From contig NC_089856.1 in assembly GCF_036373705.1 (NCBI RefSeq), positions 27,490,798-27,554,797 on the forward strand: a DNA stretch of 64,000 nt. Direction: 5' to 3'. Made by a program: the position numbers and the translations under genes. Of the stretch, positions 12,201-24,984 are shown one piece after another. Origin of the DNA: Amia ocellicauda. Its lineage: Eukaryota; Chordata; Actinopteri; Amiiformes; Amiidae. A model generated the notes under the pieces. It did not search any database. It was not told where the DNA came from and saw only the letters and a list, made by a program, of their open reading frames with translations. How positions within the stretch are numbered: position 1 is the stretch's first letter; every line of letters starts with the position of its first letter.

Positions 12201-13421
12201 CACTCACCTAAAGGATTATTAGGAACACCTGTTCAATTTCTCATTAATGCAATTATCTAACCAACCAATCACATGGCAGTTGCTTCAATGCATTTAGGGG
12301 TGTGGTCCTGGTCAAGACAATCTCCTGAACTCCAAACTGAATGTCTGAATGGGAAAGAAAGGTGATTTAAGGAATTTTGAGCGTGGCATGGTTGTTGGTG
12401 CCAGACGGGCCGGTCTGAGTATTTCACAATCTGCTCAGTTACTGGGATTTTCACGCACAACCATTTCTAGGGTTTACAAAGAATGGTGTGAAAAGGGAAA
12501 AACATCCAGTATGCGGCAGTCCTGTGGGCGAAAATGCCTTGTTGATGCTAGAGGTCAGAGGAGAATGGGCCGTCTGATTCAAGCTGATAGAAGAGCAACT
12601 TTGACTGAAATAACCACTCGTTACAACCGAGGTATGCGGCAAAGCATTTGTGAAGCCACAACATGTACAACCTTGAGGCGGATGGGCTACAACAGCAGAA
12701 GACCCCACCGGGTACCACTCATCTCCACTACAAATTGGAAAAAGAGGCTACAATTTGCACAAGCTCACCAAAATTGGACAGTTGAAGACTGGAAAAATGT
12801 TGCCTGGTCTGATGAGTCTCGATTTCTGTTGAGACATTCAGATGGTAGAGTCAGAATTTGGCGTAAACAGAATGAGAACATGGATCCATCATGCCTTGTT
12901 ACCACTGTGCAGGCTGGTGGTGGTGGTGTAATGGTGTGGGGGATGTTTTCTTGGCACACTTTAGGCCCCTTAGTGCCAATTGGGCATTGTTTAAATGCCA
13001 CGGCCTACCTGAGCATTGTTTCTGACCATGTCCATCCCTTTATGACCACCATGTACCCATCCTCTGATGGCTACTTCCAGCAGGATAATGCACCATGTCA
13101 CAAAGGTCAAATCATTTCAAATTGGTTTCTTGAACATGACAATGAGTTCACTGTACTAAACTGGCCCCCACAGTCACCAGATCTCAACCCAATAGAGCAT
13201 CTTTGGGATGTGGTGGAACGGGAGCTGCGTGCCCTGGATGTGCATTCCACAAATCTCCATCAACTGCAAGATGCTATCCTATCAATATGGGCCAACATTT
13301 CTAAAGAATGCTTTCAGCACCTTGTTGAATCAATGCCACGTAGAATTAAGGCAGTTCTGAAGGCGAAAGGGGGTCAAACACAGTATTAGTATGGTGTTCC
13401 TAATAATCCTTTAGGTGAGTG
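12201..13421 (+). mobile_element. Complete Tc1/mariner element with perfect TIRs
   Basis: A 1221-bp element flanked by TA. Its terminal inverted repeats (12201-12229 and 13393-13421) are identical over 29 bp, beginning CACTCACCTAAAGGATTATT. One transposase frame fills the interior. Identical ends and an unbroken frame suggest recent insertion. The right end lies next to a TA microsatellite and an RTE LINE fragment. Confidence 0.95.
12349..13389 (+). CDS. Tc1/mariner transposase, DD36E type
   Basis: This enzyme cuts and pastes its element into TA sites in the nucleus. The 346-codon frame is unbroken. Residues about 1-110 form the paired-type DNA-binding region with helix-turn-helix segments ('SISQSAQLLGFSRTTISRVY'). 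The catalytic triad is D155 (AWSDESRF), D246 (FQQDNAPCH) and E283 ([10 protein letters not shown]). Between D246 and E283 lie 36 residues, the DD36E spacing described for the Incomer family, rather than the 34 of most Tc1 elements. A glycine-rich stretch (188-193) precedes the second Asp, as is usual. The GRPR-like AT-hook is replaced by GRKC, so full activity is uncertain. Confidence 0.93.
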   Translation: MGKKGDLRNFERGMVVGARRAGLSISQSAQLLGFSRTTISRVYKEWCEKGKTSSMRQSCGRKCLVDARGQRRMGRLIQADRRATLTEITTRYNRGMRQSICEATTCTTLRRMGYNSRRPHRVPLISTTNWKKRLQFAQAHQNWTVEDWKNVAWSDESRFLLRHSDGRVRIWRKQNENMDPSCLVTTVQAGGGGVMVWGMFSWHTLGPLVPIGHCLNATAYLSIVSDHVHPFMTTMYPSSDGYFQQDNAPCHKGQIISNWFLEHDNEFTVLNWPPQSPDLNPIEHLWDVVERELRALDVHSTNLHQLQDAILSIWANISKECFQHLVESMPRRIKAVLKAKGGQTQY

Positions 13422-13448
13422 TATATATATATATATATATATATATAT

Positions 13449-14060
13449 CTCATCACCATCTGCCCATATCAATCCACTGGCTGGATGAAGGTCTCTCCAA
13501 GATGTTTCCACTTGCTTCGATCTACAGATTCCCTTTTCCAAGTCAGATCTGCAAAGCTTATTTAATCTTCCCATGTCTTATGTGATCTTCTTCTAGGTCT
13601 TTATTAATTTCTTTGGATCTAGCTTCTTTTGCCCATCCTTGTTCTGTTCTTCTTGCAATGTGTCTGGCACATTGCCATTTTAACATTTTCACTCTTTCAC
13701 TGAAGTCACATATTTTGGTTTGTCCTCAGATCCATTCATTTATTTTTCTAACTCTTGTTATTAATCTAAGCATACATCTTTCTATTGATCTAATACATTT
13801 CTCTCCAGACAAAAGGTATATCTCCTTTCAACAGCGTGCTGTTTCTTCCAAATGCCCTACATAACATTTTTGCTCTACTTTTAATTTATTCCATAATATC
13901 TCAATCTGCAATGATCTGTTGTCCAAGGTAGAGATAACCTTTAAGTTCTTCAGGTATCAGTTGATCTACTTCAATTTTGTTAGATTTAACAAAGGTGTTA
14001 AACATGACTTTGGTTTTACTCAGTTTCATTTTAAGTTCATCTGAAACTACAATGCTGTGT
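13449..14060 (-). pseudogene. RTE-like LINE fragment (RT C-terminal part)
   Basis: Read on the minus strand in several frames, 14040-13900 gives 'KTKVMFN...IEVDQLIPEELKGYLYLGQQI', as in the end of the RTE/BovB-clade reverse transcriptase palm. About 13680-13600 gives 'KWQCARHIARRTEQGWAKEA', and 13530-13455 gives a segment like 'DR.KW..L.E.FI.PVD'. Stops and frameshifts break it. Its 3' end (13449) abuts a TA repeat. A short related piece lies at 48113-48175. Confidence 0.7.
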
Positions 14061-14563
14061 ATTAGGGACTGGGTTTAAAACTTTTCAATAAAAAAAAAAA
14101 TACTCCTAGGCCTACATCTACTACTTATAATAATAATACAAGTAATTGATGTCTTTATTATTATAGAAGACACATCCATCTAGAATAATTCACATTCAAG
14201 AAGGAACGGTGAACAGGTAAATGATGCAAAGCTTACGTTTTGTTAATTAGTTTACTTTTGTTCTTGTTGTATCGAATAGAACAAACTGTAACTGAATGTG
14301 GACAAAACTATTCTATAACATTATTTACAGCAAATACATCCCAAAGGGTGCAGCTAATGTGAAAGGGAGTGCATGTCCCAAAATGTAAAACAAATGAAGT
14401 ATTTATGATCTAACTACAAATTTAGTTTTTGCTAAACCCAACACACAGTTCTCTTCATAAAGCTCCACCTTCATCAATGATTGCCATTCAATATACCCAA
14501 CTTCAATCACTAAAACTCAACACTATTAAGGAACTCTCCTCAAGGTGCAAACACTATTAAGCT

Positions 14564-16259
14564 TACAGTTTTTCTCAATTGCTTACACACAAAAATTGGT
14601 AGTGTAAGCCATCCTCATGAAACCATTTTGCCAATTCCCAGCAGAAAGACCATATACCCCAGTGTATAAACACTAATTACCCTTTTTGCCACATGTCTCT
14701 GGTCCATTCACTCTTCTCAGTGTTGCTTTGTTTGCAGAATTGAAAGACAACCAGTTGTTGGTGGTAGACCAAGCATTTATTCTGAGGACCAAGGCAACGC
14801 CATCGTGAACATGGTTGTGGTGAACAACCTCATATGGCTCAGAGAAATCCAGAATTATTGAAGACAATTACATTTTCCAAAATATAGAGTCAGCATTTCA
14901 ACAATTGATTGCATCCTTTGGCACAACCATATGTACATGAGACAAGTGTACCGGGTTCCATTTGAGAGGAACTCAGAGAGCGTGAAAGAGCTGTGTTTCC
15001 AATATGTCCAGGTGTTTACATGTATTCCATAATTGTGTGTAAATATCAACTATTGTACTGTGTAGGCTACAGATAACATACATGTTGTGATATAACTGGT
15101 TCATGAATGATCCAAGATTCACAAATGTGTTTCTCCCACCATACTCCCCTTTCCTCAATCCGATAGGGGAGTTCTTCTCAGCATGGCAGTGGAAGGTCTA
15201 TGACAGAAATCCCTATTTACAGAACAACCTTCTCCAAGCCATGGAGGAAGCTTGTGGGGACATTGCTGTGGAGTCCTGTCAGGGATTGCTCAGGCATTCC
15301 AGGCCATTTTTCCCCCCACTGTTTGGCTAAGGAAAACATAGCCTGTGATGTTGATGAAAATCTCTGGCCTGACCCTGGTCAGAGACAGGATGCTGACCCA
15401 GAATTAACTGTTATTGCTATTACAGTACTGTAGCATACTCTAACCCTCTTACGTAGGTGAAAATGCTCTATGTTTCTTTTTTGTTTGCTTAGCCTTCTTT
15501 GTTTTCCACAAATTCCATTTTGGCGAATTTGTGTTGGTGACTTACAGTACATTACTGTGACCACTACAGTGACAAGCATGATTGTTCAACAAGCAATTGC
15601 AGTACTGTACTGTAATCTGCTTGAATTGGAAAATAAACATCCTGTAAGAAGGATGGCAGTGGAACATTTATGACCTAATTCCCTATGAACATCGGCGTCG
15701 TTAGACCCGGGCTTCCGAGGTAAGCCCCGGGTCTCTTAGTAATAGCCCCGGGTCTTTTGATCCAATTCAGATTATTTCCCCTAACGGCAGACCCCCGAGT
15801 CTTACCAGAGAAATCAAAATCAGGATGCTGAGGATAATGAACATACAATGAGCATATACTCTCTTACTTTAGTTGAAGGACTTGGGCTACTTTTGTTTTC
15901 CCAACTTTTCTTGACTGCTAGCCAATTCAGTTCTGAAAATTAAATGTATGAAATTTTGGTATTTGTGTAACTTGAGCATACTTCTCTAACAAACTTTCCA
16001 CCAATTTAAATTTCATTATCTCACATGTGTGTAATGGGTATTCAGTAGGATCAATTTATTTGATGGATTTTGTGTGCCATTTGAAGGCAGAGTTACATTT
16101 GGATGGAAGATGACATGTTTTTGAATAGAGTGTTTCATTTTTTCTGAGACTTCTAAGGTTTGGCCAGTATGGCAAGAGTTTTTTTGGTTTGTGTTCATAC
16201 TTTTGAGAAAATAGAGTATAATTTCAGGAAATGTGTGTAAATGGTTGTGACAAACTGTC
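14564..16259 (+). mobile_element. Degraded IS630/Tc1-like DNA transposon
   Basis: The left edge starts ACAGTTTTTCTCAATTG and the right edge ends ACAAACTGT, so the outermost bases are inverted. Inside are transposase relics. About 14730-15010 gives 'GRPSIYSEDQGNAIVNMVV' and later 'WHNHMYMRQVYRVPFERNSE'. About 15103-15330 gives 'VFLPPYSPFLNPIGEFFSAW', the DDE third-residue region. At the expected catalytic Glu (codon 15166-15168) there is Gly. Frameshifts separate the pieces. A GC-rich block (15693-15810) interrupts the AT-rich 3' part. The right non-coding half (15930-16259) has no frame. Confidence 0.65.
15693..15810. repeat. GC-rich hairpin-forming block
   Basis: The word GACCCGGG/AGCCCCGGGTC occurs three times in alternating orientation (for example 15703-15712, 15723-15733, 15744-15754). 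The pairing of 15703-15712 with 15723-15733 can form a stable stem. Its base composition differs sharply from its surroundings, so it may be a separate insertion in the IS630-like element. Confidence 0.5.
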
Positions 16260-17021
16260 AAAGAACTGGAATATAAAGGATTTAGTTATTATATCTATGT
16301 ATTAAGATGGTAAAATTGTTTTCAGTATAAAGATGTCTAAGTCTGAGAATTTTTTTGATCAAGTGATGTTTCATGTGCTAACAGCAAAGGAAATAAAATG
16401 ACAATGCAGAGTAAAATATAGCATATTTTTAGCGGAGTTTTTATTTTTTTTGTAACTTGTAGTATCAAATAAGGATACATGTTATACATGCTTAAATATA
16501 ACAGAATGGTTATATAATGAATTCTATAAGAACTCCATACTTTGAACATAATTCCATTTACAGATGCATCTCAGTTGCTATTGAAATGAAATAATGCAAA
16601 AATATTTTGCAATACCTATTACAACATAAAAATGTTTAACGTTTGTTGTATAAATCATTATAGTATCTTAACATTGATACTTTACTTAAGTCCTATTTAT
16701 AAAACAGAACATCAATTTAGACTTTCATAGTAGATATGAATAAGTATACAATGAAAAACATTTCAATAATAATTTATCATTGCTTCATGGCATGATACCA
16801 GATAAGACCATTCATTTTCCCCATCAAAATAATATCTAACTTTAAATAATTAAATAACTGAAATAAATAACCATGTATAAAGCATTAAATACACATACAC
16901 ATATATACATATAGGTCTAATAATAAAGGTAGACTAAAACACAACAAATTATGTATCTGAAAATTTGACATCATTAACATGAATTCCATAACACCATTGT
17001 GTTTCGTGTGCCAGGATTTTA
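16260..17021. other. AT-rich intergenic, downstream of gene B
   Basis: Would hold the 3' UTR of gene B (minus strand). No other exon or repeat was recognised. Confidence 0.4.
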
Positions 17022-18419
17022 TCAAGCCATGTTCTCTGCCTTTTTTCTGAGAAAACATAAACAAACAAAAAAACAATCAGTTTTGAAAAACAGCACTTAA
17101 CATTTTAAGAATACAGTCCATCAATAGTATATCTAGTTGTATTATTGCTCAGGAAAAGATTGTAGAAATACAGCATGGGATGTAAAATCCTCATTCCACT
17201 TTATATCCAAAACACAAAAAGTACTGCATATGGAGGCCTTACAAGGTTTGATTTAAAGGAAAATCAAGCATTTTTCATGAAGGAAAAGTGGCATTGGAAT
17301 ATAATTAGTTTTTGCAGAATATATACTTACTTCAGGCAGTGAATTCTCTCCATTACCCAGGCTTTTGAGGGGTCATGGCAGAGGGTTTTGCCCCCATTTG
17401 TGTGGAACCTGTAAGTAAACACATTGGTAGAGTGTTAGCATGAGTGATAAACAAGGCAATAGCCACTGAAACATTTGATTTACAACTGGAGAGTGCAAGA
17501 TTTTTTTTTTTACTTTTAGATTGTTATTTCCTGTATAACTGCACGATTGTGTTGTCCATGCATTGCCTTCATTAAAACAAATCACAGTTCGATTTCGTCA
17601 CTTAGGGTATTCAGGCGTTTAATTTGCTTTTAAATTGTGCTTTTTCTGTGGTCTTGGGATGCAATGATTGTACTGCAGAACTGTTAACAATCTAGTCTCT
17701 GTGCTCAGGAGATACCCACAGAAACACACCGCAGCTATGTGCACATTTGAAACGTAAGAGGCGCAGAAGTGCAAACACGGATTCAGGGGTGTGGAGCTTG
17801 CAGGCTTTCTGCTTTCCTGAACATGGACTCGAGATGATCTACTATTAAATCGTACAAATACATCAGATAAGGACAACATGGGCACGCTACTATGAATACC
17901 GGACTGAACTAAACTGATACAACTGCTACTGTGTCTGATTGACAGGAATAATGTGAAGACTTACAAAATCGCGTCAATGTTGCAGTTATCCTTCACAGAC
18001 TGGATCGTGTAGCCCTTGATGACTTTGCACGGCAAGCGATTCTTTGAATACGAGAGGCAACAACTCCCCGGACCTGAGAAGAATAAGAGAAAACACAGGT
18101 TGTCACATTTATTGAATTGATGCTTCTTATGATTTATTCACTATACCTGAAAACAAATGCGCTGCAACTAGCCCTTTCTGTACGTTTTCAACACAAAGTA
18201 AAAAGCTTATTCTTGGTTAACATGTTCAAAATATACTGTTGTGGTATACTACATACATAGTACATACATATACATACTTGCCCCTCAAGCCACAGAAGTA
18301 TTGACACGTTTATACAGCATAAGAAACAGAAAATAAAACATACCTGCTTCGGTCTGCAAAGCAAACAAACTCAGAGCCACAAGTCCCAGCAGCGCCAGAC
18401 AGAAGAACTTGACAGCCAT
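17022..18419 (-). CDS. CC chemokine, six-cysteine type (gene B)
   Basis: Secreted CC chemokine. The coding exons are 18419-18344, 18073-17965, 17408-17331 and 17046-17022, with sizes (76, 109, 78 and 25 nt) and phases as in gene A. The predicted protein has 95 residues, with a signal peptide at about 1-25 (MAVKFFCLALLGLVALSLFA). Cysteines are at 30-31 (CC), 56 and 72. There is an extra pair at 41 (LPCK) and 86 (RIHCLK), as in gene A. The helix start is DPSKAWVMERI and the end KKKAENMA is short and basic. The shared 5' UTR word ACTCAATACAATG just before the start also links A and B. All exons are clean, so it is taken as functional. No orthologue name is assigned. Confidence 0.94.
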
Positions 18420-18516
18420 TGTATTGAGTTTTACGGAGTGAACAATTTGACTCTTGCTATAATAAGAGGTCTTTAATCTTCAAGTGTTGTTATGCATTGT
18501 GAGCTGATGGGTCTGT

Positions 18517-18524
18517 CTTAAATA
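18517..18524 (-). promoter_or_regulatory. TATA-like box of gene B
   Basis: The minus strand reads TATTTAAG, about 98 bp upstream of the ATG at 18419. It is weaker than the boxes of genes D, E and F. Confidence 0.45.
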
Positions 18525-18764
18525 GTTTGCTCCAGTACTTTCCACAATCCAATTTTTGTCATGGGGCATTCCTGCACTTTGTTCCTCTTTTAAAATTTCC
18601 ACAGTCTATTCTTCCTCCTCCCCCCCAACAACATTAGCCTCATGTGTGACTTTTTTTTATACAATGACGTAATACGAAATCTGAGCCGTGTGGAGTTTAT
18701 GTGTTTGTTCTTTAACTTTTATCTATATCTCCTTTCAAGTCTGAAAATGTACATGTACAACACT

Positions 18765-18765
18765 G

Positions 18766-18814
<49 letters not shown>
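18765..18814. repeat. (ATT)n microsatellite
   Basis: About 50 bp of perfect trinucleotide repeat. It explains the polytyrosine open frame here. Confidence 0.95.
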
Positions 18815-18815
<1 letters not shown>

Positions 18816-21048
18816 ATCTACCTGAAAAATAATTACAAATCAATGAATATTAGGATTATTGTTGTTTTGTGGTTTGGCAGACATATCTCATTATTTTCAG
18901 AAAAAAACAAACATAGATTTCTGTATTTGCACTTTTTTCTTAAATCTGTGCTGACATCAATTCATGCAACATTGAAGAGGAACTCTTCAATTTCATCTTA
19001 ATTTAATAAATCATCAAGGTTTTCTGTTTGATTCAATGGCTCTGGCTACTTAGATACAGTGACACTTGTTAGATCAAGCATCACATTCACATTTCCTTTA
19101 CCCTGCCTCAAATACCAGTGAGAGAAAATAAATGCTGAGACATAAAATCAGTATGGTGTGTAAAAGAAATGAAAACCAAAACCACACTCAAGGCAGAATG
19201 CTTAATTTCAACCTTAATCAAAGATACAGTCAGATACAATCAATGTGACATTGATATCTTGATATCGGCAATGGTTTATTCAATTTACTACTACTACACT
19301 ACAGACATATTAAAATTGAATATTACTGTCAAGCTGTGTATAACTGCATTAAATACATTTGAAGTACATGCATCCATTTTTACCAGCTACCAATGTTAGT
19401 AGAAAACCAAAACTTGATTAAATACGTTAGTGTAGGTGAATGTAAATTAACAGAAAAATAACTACATAAAATATATTTTGAACTAAGCAAAACTCCTCCA
19501 TTTGACAGTGGCAATCACTACCATTTTTAAGGCAGTACAAAAAAAAAAAAGAAAAAAATAGTTTAAAGTGACACAGATGTGAAATGGGGTTGGTCTGGTT
19601 ACAAAAGGAGATGTCATCACATCTGCATTTAAAAAAAAATTCTATCGATGTGATTCAACACAGAACAAATGTGGGGACTGCAAGGTCCCTGCTCTCCAAA
19701 GTGGAACTAAGTTTTTTTCTTTCTCAACACAATATTTCCATTAGTATATAGGTCAGTGAACCAGTAAGAGGACTTGCTGGTATACAATAGATCTATGTAT
19801 GTATGTATGTATGTACTGTATGTGTGGTGGGAAGGTGTTTAGTGCAGTATAGGAAGTGCCACACATCAGGGCACAACTTAGCTGAATACCCAGGGCACAG
19901 CTGCCCCCTGCACAGGTTAGTCACTCAGTTGGATGATGCCAAACAACCTGTTGCAAGGTGTAGATAAGTACTGTGTTGTCTACATATTTTTGCTGGTTGA
20001 ACAACATTTGCTTGTATGAGAAGCATCTTTGTATTTTGAACTTTGGCATGTGACACTGACAGCGAACAGTGTTTAAAACCTTGTAATAAATGGACAATTG
20101 CTCTGCTTATGACAAAACACCTACTATCGGTGTATGTAATTCCCTGTAGCACTGTGGTGAAGTCTGTAAATAAAGATTTTACAGAGGAAGGCTGCTTTTC
20201 ATAACCAACATAACCATAACCATTCATAAAGTTGAATCTGTCTTCAGGAAATTACTGTTAGAAATGCTGGGGTTTCAGCTAAAAACATAATGACGCAATA
20301 TGGACCTAACAGACCTTTCATGTTTTAAAATTTTCTATAACTTTTCAAATTGTTCAGCACTATGTGGATTCAAAAACTTCCACGGTCTGTGGGCATGAGG
20401 AAATGAGAAGCACCTACTGTTTTAACCTACTGTTTAGTCGTACATTCAGCTGACATCCTAGCTGAGTGTCAGGTTTAAATCTTAAATCAGTGAGAGTTAC
20501 GTAACAAGTGTTTTGAAATTTAACCAAAAGCAAACACAATTGTTCTGTCAAGAGTTTGACTGATTGGCTAGAGCTTTAGATTTCAAGGTGTAAAGTCTGC
20601 AAGGTAGTATTTCATGCAGTTTTTCTTGTTTGGCATGTATACCGTTGGGAAATTCAGTGACAGACAGATTACTTCATTCGATATCAATTATCCTGGAGGC
20701 ACTGGAGCTGAGCCAAAATTATGTTGGCTTTTAAAAACATTGTTTTAGAAAATATACAAAAAGACTCTTGTATTGTATTGTATTGTATTGTTAATATAGT
20801 ATTTTGTTTCAATTAATATTACTTCCTCTAAGATCATCTACAGGTGGGTTAAGATCAGTTCAATGCAACATTGTACAGAGTGTTAGTAGAGTTTTCTGTG
20901 TTTTCTTAACATATTTTATTATGGTTTGAGAGCATACATTTTACGTTTGTGTTCATGTTTATTCGGTTTATTTTTACTAATCTAAGCATTTGTATGGTGC
21001 TATGACGTTATCAGAGTTATTCATACCTTTATATCTATTCAATGTGAA
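18815..21048. other. Intergenic, no gene recognised
   Basis: Mostly AT-rich unique-looking sequence with a short (TATG)n run (19796-19816) and (TATTG)n units (20771-20790). No chemokine exon pattern was found on either strand. Confidence 0.4.
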
Positions 21049-21049
21049 A

Positions 21050-21285
21050 TACAGCTCCGGAAAAAATTAAGAGACCACTGCAAAGTTTTCTTAAATCAGC
21101 ATCTCTACATGTATGGCAGTCATTCCATTCCATTCATATTTGTATTTGGAATTTGAGAGAAATGTTGTCAGTAGTTTATAGAATAAAACAAAAATGTAAA
21201 TTTTACTCAAACACATACCTATAAATAGTAAAACCAGAGAAACTGATAATTGGGCAGTGGTCTCTTAATTTTTTCCAGAGCTGTA
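21050..21285. mobile_element. Tc1/mariner-type MITE (236 bp)
   Basis: The left end starts TACAGCTCCGGAAAAAATTA and the right end is nearly its reverse complement, over about 32 bp (AGAGACCACTGC / GCAGTGGTCTCT). The TA at each end fits a mariner-type target site. No coding capacity. This terminal repeat is widespread in fish genomes. Confidence 0.85.
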
Positions 21286-23080
21286 CAATAACTCTGATTT
21301 TGTTATAGCTTTGCTATATATTACATTTCTTATCAAATGTGGTTTCCATTTTGTTATAAACTTCAATGTTAAATATCTGTTCTGATGCTTCATACAGAAA
21401 CTAATGAAGGTTTTGAAAATAGGGTTCTCCATTTGTGGTCCTGGAGGGCTCAATAACTCTATTTAAACAATAACTGTGCTGTAGTACTGAAGTTCCACTA
21501 GATTTAACATGAAACAAAATGCGTAGAAAAATATCAGGATTGGGGCTCTACAGGACCAGAACTTTTGAAGAAGGTGCATGTGGATGTGAATGGGCAGCCC
21601 TGTCTTAGTGCTGGTTTGACAAACAATTTGTTTTCATCGAGACCCGTACACCTTCCAACATGGCAGTGCACATGCTTCTGTGGCTTGTTTCTGCTTGCAT
21701 TCTGTGAAAACTCTATTCCAACTGTTATCACCTCTGCATCTTCTATTTACACAAAACCTGGTTTCAATGGATTGTCTCAGTCACTGATGAGGTGACAGTG
21801 GGTAACACGTGGTGGTTGAACATCCTCCCTGACAATAATCAACCATTTAGACTGCATATCTGCATGCAATAAAACATCATTTGTGGGCACCTGAACAAAG
21901 TTTTGTGACTTTTGATCATGGGCTGGGGCTCCAATATAAAAATCTAAATAATACAAACACTGATGAGGGCTGCTCTCCTTGCCATTTTGTCACAAAGTCC
22001 AGACCCACTGGCAAGGTGGTAGTGAGGGGCAACATGCGTCTTGCACCCACATCCAAGGCTATGCACTTTACAATACCATGGAAATATCAAGGTCTCAGGT
22101 GATTTCCAATGAAATTACACCCACTTTAAGATGTTAAAGGGAAACATTCCCTCAACTTCAATTAGACATTGTAATGGACCATCACAACATATCTATAACC
22201 TTTGCCCTTTCAGTCATTATGAGAATGGGAGGTTCAGGGGTTTGGAAGTGTCTCCCTGGACAGCGTTATTACCCAATAAAGCCCCTACTTTAGGAGGAAC
22301 TGGTCCCTCAAGGGCAATATAGTTGATTATTCCAGGTCAACCTGCAATGATGAAACTGTAATCCATTCCTAAAAACATCCATAGTGATGAAACACTTATT
22401 CGCTCACTCAGTGATGTGGTTTTGTGTGACTTTTATATTCTCTGCACAAACACCACTTATTAATGACAACCTCACCCCATACTTTTGACATGATTAGTCA
22501 ACATGTTTTATGTCATAATTATTTTCAAAGATAATTAAATTAATTTGAAGTAATTGTCTTGGTATGTAATACATTTGTACAGAGTCAACAACTGTTGTCT
22601 ACTATGACAAGCATGGTACATTATTTAAGATTGTCAGCATATTACATTCAAGGTCTGATTTTTTTAAATTTTGAAATAAAGTCTTCGCCAAATGAAAAGA
22701 AATTCTTTGTTATTGTGAAGAGAATTTTGAGGGATTTTTTCCCCTTCTAAACTATGATGGGCTTGTAAAATTCTTTTGTATTTGTTTTTGGCCTGTATTT
22801 CAAAACATCGGAAGCATAACTTACATAGTGACACACCTCACAATTGTCTCTTTGAAATATCATGGTGTCTATGTATTGTTTTCAATATCAAACTACATTC
22901 ATCTGAGATAACTCCTTGGTGAGCTCATCGAGTCCTATTAAATTATTAACATTCTGACATCTGGCAAAAAGATGCTTTTAAACTGCTTTCCATATACATA
23001 TATACATATATATATATACATATGTACATACATACATTTATACTTCGCTCTGTTTGATATTTTATTTTAAAACACTAAAA
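21286..23080. other. Intergenic, no gene recognised
   Basis: The part from about 21530 to 22330 is less AT-rich but has only short disconnected frames. A TA/CA-rich tract lies at 22992-23032. No family motif was seen. Confidence 0.4.
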
Positions 23081-23084
23081 CTCA

Positions 23085-24470
23085 AAATCAATTACTGTAA
23101 GGTGACATTGGTTTAATGTTAGGAAATATTTATAAGAAAAATACAAAACTGAAATATATTGCTTGCATAAGTATTCAACCCCTGTGCTGTGGAAGCTCCC
23201 AGTTTACCCAGATGAAAGAAATTGCTCTAAAGAGGAAACAGTTACCTTACCATTGGCCTCCACCTTTGAACCATTAAAGTTTGCCGTCATATTATCTGGA
23301 TAAAACCCCCACTATTGAAGGATCATTGGTCAGGCATTGAATCTGAAGGAAAATGAAGACCAAATAACATTCTACACAAGTTAAAGATAAAGTAATACAA
23401 ATGCATAGATTAGGAAAAGTGTACAAAATAATATCCAAGTGTTTGGATATCCCAGTGTGCACAGTTGGATCGATAATCAGGAAGTTGAAGCTGTATCACA
23501 CCACCCAAGAAAAGGTTGTCATTCAAAATTCAGTGCTCAAACTAGAAAGACACTTGTGAGAGAAGCCACAGAGGCCAAAAATCACTTTGAAGGACTTAAA
23601 GAGTTCAGTGGCTGAGAGTGCAGTAATGGTGCACCAGTCAACCAGATCTGAGCTGTGCATAACAGTGGCCTGTATTGAAGGGTGGAAAGAAAGAAGCCAT
23701 TACTCAAAATGTACCATGTGAAAGTATGAGAGTGACCCAGCTGCGATGTGGGAAAAGGTTTTGTTGTCAGATGAGACCAAGTTAGAGCTTTTTGGCCAAA
23801 ACTCAAAGCTCTATGTGTGGTGCAAACCTAACACTGCCCATGCCGCCAGATACACCATGCCTACTGTGAAGTATGGTGATGGCAGCATCATGCTGTGGGG
23901 ATGCTTCTCATTTTTTTGAAATTGAAGGAAGAATGGATGGAGCAAAATACAGGGAAATACTGCAGGAGAACCTGCTTGATAGGAAATTCACCTTTCAGCA
24001 GGACAATGATGCCAAGCACAAGGCCAAAGCAACATTGGAGTGGCTCAAGAACAAAAAGGTGAATGTCCTACAGTAGCCTAGTCAAAGTCCTGATCTCAAT
24101 CCCATTGAGAATCTTTGGCACTATTTGAAAATTGTGGTCCACAAGTGTCATCCAACCAACCTGCACAACCTGGAGCAAATCTGCCAAGAAGAATGGGCCA
24201 AAATCACACACTGTGCAAAACTGGTTACATACCTACCCCAAAAGACTTAAAGCTGTTATTGCAGTGAAAGGTTGCAACATATTTCAGTTTTTAATTTTTC
24301 TTACAAATATTTCCCAACATAAAACCAATGTCATCTTACAATAATTGATTTTGAGTATCACCATTAAAAAAAACAAAATCAAACAGGACGACATTTCAAT
24401 GTATCATTTGTAATTCAGTATTATGAGAGAATTGGTCAGGGGTTCTAATACTTTTGCAAAGCACTGTATA
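23085..24470 (+). pseudogene. Dead Tc1-like transposon
   Basis: The right end reads (reverse strand) GTGCTTTGCAAAAGTATTAG; a degenerate partner with GCTTGCATAAGTATTCAACC stands near 23162, so the left terminus is disturbed. The transposase remains in several frames. About 23740-23900 has the first catalytic region (SDETKLELF) and 'CFSFF', 23873-24076 has '[20 protein letters not shown]', and after a stop '[18 protein letters not shown]' follows (24080-24130). The spacing fits the usual DD34E Tc1 type. Stops and indels make it inactive. Confidence 0.85.
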
Positions 24471-24947
24471 TATTTATTTGTCTGTAGTTGATAATGTTGC
24501 CCATGACTATCAAAATCATATATTTTGGTTTTCATTTACTCTACATAATTATGTGTGACATCAAAAATGTGTTTTGTATGACTTGGCTTTTAAAACTGAA
24601 TTTCAGTAACGCAAAATGCAGGAACCCATTTTTATCTAATCTACATTTTAAAGAAGAAAAAAATAATAACAAATTATATATACAATATATAAAAACATTT
24701 CATTCCAATAAGAAAATACAGAATGGAAAAAGGGATTTCCTACAATGTCATTTTTAAATTATTATTAATTTTAGGGAGCTGTGCACTGCAAATAGTCTTG
24801 TGCTGAATTCGGCATGAATTCATGTATAATACATTCAATATGTTTCCATTTCCACAGTTGGACTGAAATGTGAACTTTTGTAGTATACATCACACATATG
24901 TTTTTAAAACTAATAGTTCTTACAAATGCTTTTTCAGACCATCATTT

Positions 24948-24951
<4 letters not shown>
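24471..24951. other. AT-rich intergenic
   Basis: Nothing recognised apart from low-complexity sequence. Confidence 0.4.
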
Positions 24952-24984
<33 letters not shown>

